In this document: piece by piece, positions 1 to 6,364 of the stretch
Layout: each line of letters starts with the position of its first letter
How positions within the stretch are numbered: position 1 is the stretch's first letter
Source of the DNA: Parachlamydiaceae bacterium
GTDB taxonomy: Bacteria; Chlamydiota; Chlamydiia; Chlamydiales; Parachlamydiaceae
Length of the DNA stretch: 7,874 nucleotides
Reading direction: 5' to 3'
Assembly (NCBI GenBank): GCA_013698165.1
Contig: JACCVN010000387.1
Coordinates: 1 to 7,874 of the forward strand
Notes under the pieces: generated by a model
What the model was told of the DNA's origin: nothing
The model's database searches: none
The model's input: only the letters and a program-made list of their open reading frames with translations
Translations under genes and position numbers: made by a program

Positions 1-2
1 CA

Positions 3-233
3 GCAGGGCCTCACGAAGATGAATATGCTATCGATAGATTGGCCGATGCAGTTGCGGACTCTTGGCAAGAGGGGCTTGAAAATTGTGAAGATCCTTTTGA
101 TATCTATGTTCATGAGCGTCGCATAAAACTTAGCTCCGACAGATATGCTTTTAGGGGAAGACTACGGCGTGGTTATCGTTCCATATTGTCAATATTGTGC
201 GAAGACCCAGAAAAAAACGTTGAAAACACTTAG
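3..233 (+). CDS. 3' end of an unrecognised protein gene (5' end outside window)
   Basis: The frame is open from the window edge to a TAG at 231-233 and gives about 76 residues, so the true start lies upstream; a TTG at 39 is available but nothing favours it. The fragment is charged and hydrophilic. It has an acidic first half (LADAVADSWQEGLENCEDPF) and an Arg-rich segment (FRGRLRRGYRS) before an acidic tail. No membrane segment, signal or motif that I recognise is visible, and I assign no function. The composition resembles a soluble cytosolic or secreted protein. No clear terminator follows the stop; the next gene begins 97 bases later on the same strand, so read-through is possible. Confidence 0.55.
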   Translation, partial: AGPHEDEYAIDRLADAVADSWQEGLENCEDPFDIYVHERRIKLSSDRYAFRGRLRRGYRSILSILCEDPEKNVENT

Positions 234-320
234 CTTTTAATGTACATGCGTTAGTTTATTAGTTGAAATTGCTTGCGTATCCACACCTGTTTATGTATTT
301 TTTTATTTTTACATTTTAAC

Positions 321-325
321 AGGAG
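321..325 (+). promoter_or_regulatory. Shine-Dalgarno site of the methyltransferase gene
   Basis: AGGAG lies five bases before the ATG at 331 and decides that start. The same ten-base string AGGAGCCAAC recurs at 1333-1342 ahead of the mini-ORF. The upstream stretch 234-320 is AT-rich with a T-run; a TTGCTT (269-274) and TATGTA (292-297) pair 17 bases apart is only a weak promoter candidate. Confidence 0.7.
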
Positions 326-330
326 CCAAC

Positions 331-1194
331 ATGAAAATGAAATTTCTTACAACACTTACACTTTCTCTTATGCTCCAATGCTCTTTAGCCCCCCTCATGG
401 GTGTCGAGCAAGATTATTGGCATGCAGAAGATTACTTTCAAAACTCTTCATCTCAAAAGAATGCGGCAGCAGATCTGATCAAATATGTTGAAATCAACAA
501 AAATGCAAACATTTTGGATGTCGGTTGTGGGGATGGAAAAATTACAGCCGAAATTGCTTTGAGAATCCCGAATGGTTCTATAGTAGGTGTGGATATTTCT
601 TCAGCGATGATCGATTTTGCAAAACAAAATTTTCCTCAGGATAAGTATTCCAATTTAACATTTTTTATTAAAGATGCTCAAGAACTTGCTTACGACAATC
701 AATTTGACATTATTTTTTCATTTACCACTTTGCAATGGGTCCAAAGTCATCATGCCTTTCTTAAAGGAGCCTGCCAAGGCTTGTTGCCTTCTGGGGTTTT
801 AGCTTTGACAATGCCTATGGGCCTTCCATCAACGCTAGAGCAAGCAGTCACAGAAGTCATTTCAACTCCACAGTGGTCTTCATATTTTCGTGATTTTTCA
901 ACTGGATGGAATTTTGTCGATGAAGTGGAATATGGTAACCTATTAACAGAAAATGGGTTGATGACATCGCGCTTGGCAGTAGTTCCACAAAAGGACGTGT
1001 TTCCAAATCGTGAAGTCTTTAAAAAATTTGTCAGCCAGTGGTTTCCCTATCTTCGTCCCATCCCACAAAAGTTAAAGCAGACATTTTTGACACAGGTGAT
1101 CGATCGATTTCTTGAATTGGAATCTCAGTTCCCAAATAATGAAGTGCATTTCAAAATTCGTAGGCTCGAAGCAGTAGCTACAAAGGCAAAGTAG
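331..1194 (+). CDS. SAM-dependent class I methyltransferase with N-terminal signal peptide
   Basis: The product (287 aa) is predicted to transfer a methyl group from S-adenosylmethionine to an unknown small-molecule acceptor. The Rossmann-fold motifs are in order: motif I ILDVGCGDGK at residues 61-70, the acidic end of strand 2 in VGVDIS (D88), D115 in KDAQELA, and motif IV FDIIFSFTTLQWV at 125-137. The LQWV signature and overall layout resemble the trans-aconitate / juvenile-hormone-acid methyltransferase group, so a carboxylate acceptor is possible but unproven. Residues 1-24 form a signal-like segment: Lys2 and Lys4, then a hydrophobic core (FLTTLTLSLMLQCSLAPLMG) with possible cleavage after Gly24. 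That is odd for a SAM-dependent enzyme and suggests export or a host-side role. The start at 331 is set by AGGAG five bases upstream. A hairpin terminator follows the gene, so it is probably monocistronic. Confidence 0.85.
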   Translation: MKMKFLTTLTLSLMLQCSLAPLMGVEQDYWHAEDYFQNSSSQKNAAADLIKYVEINKNANILDVGCGDGKITAEIALRIPNGSIVGVDISSAMIDFAKQNFPQDKYSNLTFFIKDAQELAYDNQFDIIFSFTTLQWVQSHHAFLKGACQGLLPSGVLALTMPMGLPSTLEQAVTEVISTPQWSSYFRDFSTGWNFVDEVEYGNLLTENGLMTSRLAVVPQKDVFPNREVFKKFVSQWFPYLRPIPQKLKQTFLTQVIDRFLELESQFPNNEVHFKIRRLEAVATKAK

Positions 1195-1222
1195 GTTTTT
1201 GAGCCTTTGCAACCTTTGCTGT

Positions 1223-1246
1223 GCCGCAATCGCGGCTTTTATTTTG
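1223..1246 (+). terminator. Intrinsic (Rho-independent) terminator after the methyltransferase gene
   Basis: GCCGC and GCGGC pair as a five-base all-GC stem with a four-base AATC loop (1223-1236). A T-rich tail, TTTTATTTT, follows directly. It lies 28 bases after the methyltransferase stop. A weaker CAAAGGC/GCCTTTG pairing spans the stop codon just upstream. Confidence 0.75.
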
Positions 1247-1332
1247 TGTTAATTACACTTGGACCCTTCATCTTAAAATATTTACTATCACTTTATTTTG
1301 CTTGTAACCTTGAGATATGATACAAAAAAAAT

Positions 1333-1378
1333 AGGAGCCAACTGCATGGATAGGGCCACAAAACGGAGTAAATTATAA
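1333..1378 (+). other. 10-codon mini-ORF with strong Shine-Dalgarno ahead of the F-box gene
   Basis: AGGAG at 1333-1337 sits eight bases before an ATG at 1346 that opens a ten-codon frame, MDRATKRSKL, ending at TAA 1376-1378. The F-box gene starts 17 bases later, in another frame and with only a weak GAG (1385-1387) upstream. The mini-ORF could be a leader peptide that feeds ribosomes to the next start by reinitiation, or the relic of an older N-terminus. A TATGAT at 1316-1321 is a possible -10 element, but I see no convincing -35. Confidence 0.35.
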
Positions 1379-1395
1379 ACTTGCGAGTGTGACCT

Positions 1396-2553
1396 ATGAT
1401 TACGCCTAGTATTCTTTCAGGGGATGAATGGAGCATCATATTTACACATTTATCACTAGATGAGATAAATGATCCATTTGCTCAAGTCTGTAAAGCATGG
1501 AATATACTAGCTTTTAAAATTCTTCATGAAATTGGTTTAAATCTTCTTAAAACAAAAGTATTAAATCCGGGTAAGTATGGCAATCCAACAGATTTCAAAG
1601 TCATTTCGTGGACTCTTGGCCCCAAATCTGTGACGGCTGCAATTATTTCAAAATTTATTCGAGGGCATGCCTCTGAGCTTTCATTGTTAAAAATTATTAA
1701 TTCTGCAGAACCAAAAATAGTTAACTATGAACAAATGTCAGATGCCAGACATATGAGGAGATCTACTCATGTTATCCTTGCATTAGCACGCAATAACCCA
1801 CAAGCCACTAAAAGCTGTATCATTGATGCGATCTTGTATAACAATCGCCCGGTCTTACAAATACTTCTAGACCCTGAAACCCCAAAGTATTCTCAATTTT
1901 CTCTGGAATGGATTAGGGAAAGGGCAGCAGTTCATTCAAAATTACCATTGATGAATAGCATATCCGACCCTAACGAGATCTTACAAAATCAACAAATTAT
2001 AAAAGTTAAAGAACAGAGAGTTACAAGTATTTTTCAATATAATAAAAGTTTTGGAGTGGATAACCAATGTAATATAGAGCATCTTGATTTAAGAGATGTT
2101 GAGCTAAGAAGCTTAGATGACTACAAATGTCTTTTATCAAATTTTCCTTATCTAAAAACACTCTATATTGATGATACAGTTTCAAAAAATAGTCATAAAA
2201 TAATCTTTAAAATTAATTGTCTTGAGAATTTAAAAATTAAGAGTAAATTTATGGAAGAATTTTCAGATTTTGACAATCTGATTCACTTAAAGAAGTTAAG
2301 TTTAAATGGAAGTGGAAATCTAAAACGAATTTCAAAGAACATTAAATATTTAAAAAAATTAGAGGTGCTGGATTTAAGATTTACTGGATTATGTACACTT
2401 CCTGATCTTACAGAAAACAATTCGTTGAAAGTATTAAAAATTCAGGGTTGTACTTTTGACGATAAACCAGACTTTTATAATTCAATGAAACGTCTTATGA
2501 ATATTAATCCCTATCTCAAAATTGATTTTGACCGATCCTTTAACACCTTTTGA
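1396..2553 (+). CDS. F-box and leucine-rich-repeat protein, putative secreted host-directed effector
   Basis: The product (385 aa) has an F-box-like segment at residues 5-40: ILSGDEW..IF.HL, then FAQVCKAWNILA, which is the usual L-x-x-E-hydrophobic ... VCKxW pattern. A middle region of about 180 residues has no motif I recognise. Irregular leucine-rich repeats follow from about 226 to 355 (IEHLDLRDVELRSL, LKTLYIDD, LENLKIKS, LKKLSLNG, LEVLDLRFTGL, LKVLKIQGC). In eukaryotes F-box proteins bind Skp1 and deliver LRR-bound targets to SCF ubiquitin ligases; bacterial copies in amoeba symbionts are thought to be injected effectors. There is no Sec signal, so type III export would be the inferred route. 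Base composition is much more AT-rich than in rny, with heavy AAA and TTA codon use, which suggests foreign origin. The start follows a TGA in the same frame at 1390-1392, so no longer N-terminus is possible in this frame. Confidence 0.75.
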   Translation: MITPSILSGDEWSIIFTHLSLDEINDPFAQVCKAWNILAFKILHEIGLNLLKTKVLNPGKYGNPTDFKVISWTLGPKSVTAAIISKFIRGHASELSLLKIINSAEPKIVNYEQMSDARHMRRSTHVILALARNNPQATKSCIIDAILYNNRPVLQILLDPETPKYSQFSLEWIRERAAVHSKLPLMNSISDPNEILQNQQIIKVKEQRVTSIFQYNKSFGVDNQCNIEHLDLRDVELRSLDDYKCLLSNFPYLKTLYIDDTVSKNSHKIIFKINCLENLKIKSKFMEEFSDFDNLIHLKKLSLNGSGNLKRISKNIKYLKKLEVLDLRFTGLCTLPDLTENNSLKVLKIQGCTFDDKPDFYNSMKRLMNINPYLKIDFDRSFNTF

Positions 2554-2558
2554 TCCTC

Positions 2559-2587
2559 TTGACAGTAGAAATGGCGTCCTTTAAAAT
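2559..2587 (+). promoter_or_regulatory. Sigma70/sigma66-type promoter of the HD phosphohydrolase gene
   Basis: A perfect -35 TTGACA at 2559-2564 and a -10 TAAAAT at 2582-2587 are separated by exactly 17 bases. They lie 43 bases before the ATG at 2631. It starts six bases after the F-box stop, so the HD gene can be transcribed on its own. It is the best promoter match in the window. Confidence 0.75.
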
Positions 2588-2630
2588 GTTGCTTGCAGAT
2601 TATTTTAACAATCACTTGTGAAGCTCAAAT

Positions 2631-3698
2631 ATGTTAAGCATTATCAGACCTTTCCTTCTCTTTTGTCTAGTTTATATCCCTATTTTTGCAGTTCCGATAG
2701 AAACCTTTTATGGAACTGTCAATGTCGAAGAGCCTGTTCTTATAGAGCTGATTGAGAGCCCCGCTTTTCAACGGTTAAAGCATATCCATCAATATGGAGT
2801 TGCCTATTACATTACTCATCATGAGGAATACACGCGTTATGAACACTCTTTAGGTGTTTTTTATTTGCTTAGAGAAAAAGAGTGTTCTTTAGAGGAACAA
2901 ATAGCAGGCCTGTTACACGACGTTTCACATACCATTTTTTCACATGTCGGCGACTGGGTTTTCAACCGGCAAAATTTCGAGAGTGATTATCAAACGCTTA
3001 CGCATAGTGATTTTCTTTATCGCAGCGGACTAGACAGAATTCTAAATAAGCACGGGTATACCGTAGAGCAGGTCCTTCCAAAGCAAGAGTTATTTCCGGC
3101 ACTAGAGCAGCCATTACCAACCCTATGTGCAGATAGGATTGATTACAATCTTCAAGGAGCTTTTTATCAAGGCTTTATTACGCATGAAGAAGCAATACGT
3201 ATGTTTCATGAAATCAAATTTATCGATGGTGAATGGATCAGTGATGACCATGACTTATTAAAAAAGCTTGTACGCTTCTCAATATTTATGTCTCAGGATT
3301 GCTGGGGCAGCGGAACAGAATACATGCTTTCAATGTGGCTTGCAGAAGCAATATTGAGGGGACTCGATATTGGGGCTATAAGTATGGATGATATTCGCTT
3401 TGGATTCGACCAAGAGATATGGGACCGACTATTAATTTTAGTTGATCCTTTGATACAAATGAATATGGAGATGATCCTGAACAGATCAGATCACTTAAGT
3501 ATCGTTTCCAAAGAAAACGCAGATTTTTTAATCACTACCAAATTTAGAGGAATTAATCCTTTAGTCGAAATTAATGGGGAACGAGTACGATTAACTACCA
3601 CTGATCCCATTTTAGCAGAAGAATTTCAAATTGCTAAAGACAGAATGGCTAATGGTTGGGGCATAAAGATTATTTGTCCTAGTACACTGTCAAGGTAG
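2631..3698 (+). CDS. HD-domain phosphohydrolase (SAMHD1/dGTPase-like) with N-terminal signal peptide
   Basis: The product (355 aa) is a metal-dependent HD phosphohydrolase. The set SPAFQRLKHIHQYG (43-56), RYEHSLGVFYL (69-79), GLLHDVSHTIFSH (93-105) and ADRIDY (167-172) gives metal ligands H72, H96, D97 and D168. It follows the order seen in SAMHD1-like dNTP triphosphohydrolases; substrate specificity is inferred, and other phosphohydrolases share this core. Residues 1-20 are a clear export signal (Arg6, hydrophobic core, IFA then VPIE, likely cleavage after Ala20), unusual for an enzyme of nucleotide metabolism. It has its own consensus promoter; the ribosome site is weak (GTGAAG). The C-terminal residues STLSR and the TAG are encoded by the terminal repeat of the adjoining palindromic element, so the natural tail seems to have been replaced. 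The family core through GWGIKII appears complete, so activity is probably intact. Confidence 0.8.
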   Translation: MLSIIRPFLLFCLVYIPIFAVPIETFYGTVNVEEPVLIELIESPAFQRLKHIHQYGVAYYITHHEEYTRYEHSLGVFYLLREKECSLEEQIAGLLHDVSHTIFSHVGDWVFNRQNFESDYQTLTHSDFLYRSGLDRILNKHGYTVEQVLPKQELFPALEQPLPTLCADRIDYNLQGAFYQGFITHEEAIRMFHEIKFIDGEWISDDHDLLKKLVRFSIFMSQDCWGSGTEYMLSMWLAEAILRGLDIGAISMDDIRFGFDQEIWDRLLILVDPLIQMNMEMILNRSDHLSIVSKENADFLITTKFRGINPLVEINGERVRLTTTDPILAEEFQIAKDRMANGWGIKIICPSTLSR

Positions 3699-3845
3699 TA
3701 TTTCCGACTATTTCTAGCGTGAAAGCTCTCGTGGTTTGACGATCGTAAAAGGGGTTGTATTAGTCAATACAGCCCCTTTTACGATCGGCAAACCGCAGGA
3801 CTTTGACGCAGAAATAGTCGAAAATACCACCTTGACCGTGTACTA
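3680..3845. repeat. Palindromic element A, MITE-like (about 164 bp)
   Basis: The whole stretch is one imperfect inverted repeat, with AGTACAC at 3681-3687 matching GTGTACT at 3838-3844. By eye the arms are roughly 85% identical and meet at a four-base AGTC loop flanked by GTATT/AATAC (3757-3770). The inner part, CGATCGTAAAAGGGG paired with CCCCTTTTACGATCG, is almost perfect and could also end HD-gene transcription. There is no coding capacity. Ends share the CTGTCAAGGT core with element B, and TA dinucleotides sit at both borders (3683-3684 and 3841-3842). A transposase-less mobile element is the best explanation; its source transposase is unknown. Confidence 0.7.
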
Positions 3846-4226
3846 CACTGTCAAGGTAGTATAGTTCGGACATTTTTAGGATGGTCTAATCCTTTGTGCC
3901 GTCCCTTCAGGACTCACGCAACTACTATACTAACCCAGGCCTCCGCTACGCTCGCTACGCTGCGACCTGGGCTATATTATGCCGTCCTTTTAGGACTTAG
4001 CTACAGTTTCACCCGCCTATTTCCGCTGAAACTCACCACTTCCTTCTAAGAGATTATGATTATTAATAGCCTTCGCTAAGTCCTGAAAGGACGGCACAGT
4101 ATAGCCCAGGTCGCAGCGTAGCGGAGGCCTGGGTTAGAATAGTGGTTGCGTGAGTCCTGAAAGGACGGCATAAAGGATTTAGACCATCCTAAAAATGTCC
4201 GAACTATAGCACCTTGACAGAGTACT
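3842..4226. repeat. Palindromic element B, MITE-like (about 385 bp) with nested REP-like repeats
   Basis: Arms of roughly 155 bases (about 3842-4003 and 4072-4226) are inverted copies, about 90% identical by eye, around a unique centre of about 70 bases. The outer end (CTGTCAAGGT, then TATAGTTCGGACATTTTTAG in both arms) is related to that of element A, which it directly abuts. Each arm holds, in order, an outer TGCCGTCC-type block, a CCCAGG...CCTGGG hairpin and an inner TGCCGTCC-type block. The centre includes an AGTTTCA/TGAAACT hairpin (4005-4032). No reading frame for a transposase is present. A TA is found at both borders (3844-3845, 4223-4224), as expected for an element that targets TA, but this is too short to be proof. 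Confidence 0.7.
3897..4170. repeat. Four copies of an 18-base REP-like motif and two CCCAGG/CCTGGG hairpins inside element B
   Basis: TGCCGTCCTTTCAGGACT or a one-or-two-base variant occurs at 3897-3914 and 3980-3997 on the plus strand and in reverse orientation at 4079-4096 and 4153-4170. Each motif contains a small palindrome (TCCTGAAAGGA). Between each pair lies a quasi-palindrome bounded by CCCAGG and CCTGGG (3934-3971 and 4105-4133). The left copy carries a tandem duplication of the nine-mer CGCTACGCT (3944-3961) that the right copy lacks, so one arm expanded after the palindrome formed. Confidence 0.65.
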
Positions 4227-4387
4227 GGTTATGTAGGTGCGGAACTTTCGTAGATCTTGAAATTTATAGTATAGAAATACCTAATAAAGCATTTAGTCAA
4301 TCAGGCCCTGCGATTGAAACATAGAAAGGCATTCGTGTGCAGTCTTGTAATATCTTTTGTGTATAATCTCGATAAAGACATTAAAAA

Positions 4388-4627
4388 TTACATCAACTTC
4401 TTAACCATTTCATCAATGCAACTCTGTCCAAATTCAATGCCTTTATTCAATTTCATCTGCATTTTTATTGTATCTAAAGTTGGAAGGCATTTTTTAATGT
4501 CTTCTGCACAGAAGTCCGCAAGGCATCTCCCTAGAAGATATACAAGACGGATATGAAGAATAGGAAAATTTAGGACTTTTAAGGGGGCTAAATGCAATCT
4601 TTTGATTCTTAGCGGTTTATAATTCAT
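4388..4627 (-). pseudogene. Possible small ORF or eroded gene fragment, reverse strand
   Basis: The frame gives 79 residues from an ATG at 4627 to TAA at 4388. The C-terminal half looks like real amphipathic helices (LGRCLADFCAEDIKKCLPTL, then IKMQMKLNKGIEFGQSCIDE), while the N-terminal 25 residues look random. No useful ribosome site precedes the ATG, and in-frame stops lie immediately upstream (4637-4639 and beyond). I recognise no family. It may be the 3' remnant of a decayed helical protein, or chance. A forward frame overlapping it is less protein-like. Low confidence. Confidence 0.25.
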
Positions 4628-4710
4628 ACCCCAAACTCATTATTTGTCTCATGCAAAAATAGACTTTGAAAAGATTTTTTTTGTAAATCCCCTGTAAGCC
4701 GGTAACTTGC

Positions 4711-4738
4711 TTGATAGACGTATAAATCTAAATAGAGT
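4711..4738 (+). promoter_or_regulatory. Possible promoter of rny
   Basis: TTGATA (4711-4716) and TAGAGT (4733-4738) are 16 bases apart and 45 bases before the ATG at 4784. The -35 matches four of six and the -10 four of six consensus positions. This is plausible but not decisive in AT-rich DNA. Confidence 0.35.
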
Positions 4739-4783
4739 ATCCTTTGGCAGTACAGAAAAATAGCATTTTACATATTGGTTTTT

Positions 4784-6346
4784 ATGATGAGTTTAGATGA
4801 TATAGCATACTTACTCTTAGTTTTACTGGGTGGAGGAGTCCTTGGCGCCGTATCCTTTTGGATTATCCATCGGATGAAGGTTGGAAGTTACAGCAGCGTT
4901 GTCAATGAAATACTTAAGAGAGCAGAAACTGACGGGGATACTCTGCGCAAAACCGCAGAAATAGCAATTAAACACAATCAGGTCGAGCAACAGCGTGAGC
5001 TAGAAGTCGTTTGGCAAAATGAACGCCGCAAAATCCAGCGCGAAGAAGAAAGGCTCAAACAGAGAGAAGATAAGCACGAAGAGCGCATGAATTTGGTGGA
5101 AAAAAAGCTTACCGATATTGAAAAAAGGGAAGCAGTCATCAACGTTCGCAAAGTTCAAATAGAAGAAGAGCGCAAACAGTTGACAGAATTGCATGAAACT
5201 CTCTTGTTGCAACTTGAGAAGGTCTCCGGATTGAGCGCTTCGGAAGCAAAGGAATTGATCATCTCTCGCTTAACAAATGATGTTAAAGGCGAGGCTGCCA
5301 ATTTGATTCGAAAAATCAAAAAAGAAGCGCAAGAAAATGCTGAAAGAGAAGCATGCACAATTATTGCTACAGCTATTAATAGATTGGCAAGCTCTTGTGT
5401 TTCTGAAGCCACTGTCAATACTGTTGCAATTCCAAATGAAGAGATGAAGGGACGCATTATTGGTCGTGAAGGCCGTAATGTTAGAGCCTTAGAACGCGCT
5501 ACGGGCGTGAACTTTGTTGTCGATGACACTCCAGGAGTCGTTGTCCTTTCAGGGTTTGATCCTATTCGCATGCATGTCGCCAAGGTTGCATTGACAGATC
5601 TTTTAGCTGATGGCCGCATTCATCCTACTCGTATTGAAGAGGTCGTTGAAAAGACCAAAGCTAATGTCCACAAGCAAGTGAAAATGTATGGGGAAGATGC
5701 CGCTCTACGAGCTGGGGCAATGACTTTGCATCCGGAAATGATCATGCTTTTAGGTAAGCTCAAATTCCGCTATAGCTATGGACAAAACGTTCTGGAACAT
5801 TCATTAGAGGTCAGCCATCTTTTAGGCATAATGGCCGCAGAGCTTGGCTTGGATCAGCAGCTTGCCAAAAGAATTGGATTATTGCATGACATCGGTAAGG
5901 CTGTTACTCATGAAGTTGAAGGCTCTCATGCCATTATTGGCCATGACTTTGCGGTTAAGTATGGGGAAACACGTGAAGTTGCCAATGGGATCGGCTGCCA
6001 CCACCAAGAGATGGAACCAATCACCATTGAAGGCAGTCTCTGCAGTGCTGCTGATAGTCTTTCAGCTTCTCGGACAGGCGCACGCATTGAAGCTGTGGAA
6101 GAATATGTCAAACGTTTGAAGAAGCTTGAAGATTTTGCTTTTCAGTTTGCAGGAGTTGAAAAAGCTTACGCCATGCAAGCGGGAAGAGAAATTCGCGTTA
6201 TTGTGAAACCTGAAATCATTGATGATGATGGTATCCTGAGGCTTGCCCGCGATTTGACCAAGCGTATTGAAGACGAGCTTAGCTACCCCGGCAAAATAAA
6301 AGTCACAGTTATTCGTGAAAAGCGAATAGTGGAGTATGCGTTATAG
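4784..6346 (+). CDS. rny: Ribonuclease Y
   Basis: This membrane-anchored endoribonuclease starts decay of mRNAs. From ATG 4784 the protein is 520 aa, the length of the Bacillus enzyme. Domains in order: one N-terminal transmembrane helix (about 9-28), a long charged coiled coil (about 35-200), a KH RNA-binding domain with GRIIGREGRN at about 223-232, and an HD domain with EHS (H339), LLHDIGKA and GCHHQEME. The catalytic pair falls at H368-D369, the same numbers as in Bacillus subtilis, which favours ATG 4784 over a TTG at 4775 or the ATG at 4787. No Shine-Dalgarno sequence is visible before any of these starts. All family residues I can check are intact. It stands alone after a 550-base gene-poor gap and converges on the gene at 6489-7832, with a long inverted repeat in between. 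Confidence 0.95.
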   Translation: MMSLDDIAYLLLVLLGGGVLGAVSFWIIHRMKVGSYSSVVNEILKRAETDGDTLRKTAEIAIKHNQVEQQRELEVVWQNERRKIQREEERLKQREDKHEERMNLVEKKLTDIEKREAVINVRKVQIEEERKQLTELHETLLLQLEKVSGLSASEAKELIISRLTNDVKGEAANLIRKIKKEAQENAEREACTIIATAINRLASSCVSEATVNTVAIPNEEMKGRIIGREGRNVRALERATGVNFVVDDTPGVVVLSGFDPIRMHVAKVALTDLLADGRIHPTRIEEVVEKTKANVHKQVKMYGEDAALRAGAMTLHPEMIMLLGKLKFRYSYGQNVLEHSLEVSHLLGIMAAELGLDQQLAKRIGLLHDIGKAVTHEVEGSHAIIGHDFAVKYGETREVANGIGCHHQEMEPITIEGSLCSAADSLSASRTGARIEAVEEYVKRLKKLEDFAFQFAGVEKAYAMQAGREIRVIVKPEIIDDDGILRLARDLTKRIEDELSYPGKIKVTVIREKRIVEYAL

Positions 6347-6364
6347 CATTGCACGTCGAGCCTT

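Larger units (their letters stand above)
4227..4783. other. Gene-poor stretch between element B and rny
   Basis: No convincing gene lies here. The frame of the HD gene, if the palindromic elements are removed, continues here to TAG 4251-4253. A short forward frame up to TAG at 4320-4322 reads VDLEIYSIEIPNKAFSQSG before its end and looks protein-like but has no start. A reverse-strand frame at 4388-4627 is listed separately. The last part, from about 4640, is AT-rich leader sequence for rny. Confidence 0.5.

Noticed and set aside
370..402. Lipoprotein signal at Cys17 of the methyltransferase
   Set aside because: The residues before Cys (MLQ) do not fit a lipobox, since Gln at -1 is not accepted; an ordinary signal peptide fits better.
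273..491. Forward ORF overlapping the methyltransferase start
   Set aside because: Out of frame with the motif-bearing methyltransferase and has no ribosome site.
1346..1409. Frameshift joining the mini-ORF to the F-box gene
   Set aside because: A TGA in the F-box frame at 1390-1392 and the TAA of the mini-ORF mean that two separate shifts would be needed.
3680..4226. CRISPR array
   Set aside because: Repeats are mirrored, not evenly spaced direct repeats, and there are no spacers or cas genes.
3842..4226. Insertion sequence with its own transposase
   Set aside because: No open frame of useful length on either strand; only terminal and internal palindromes are seen.
4314..4556. Forward ORF of 80 aa starting with TTG
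   Set aside because: Composition is not protein-like, no ribosome site, and it overlaps a better reverse frame; probably chance.
5155..5619. Reverse ORF of 154 aa inside rny, with other short overlapping frames (5000-5212, 5844-6119, 5926-6111)
   Set aside because: Shadows of the strongly conserved RNase Y frame, with no motifs or ribosome sites of their own.
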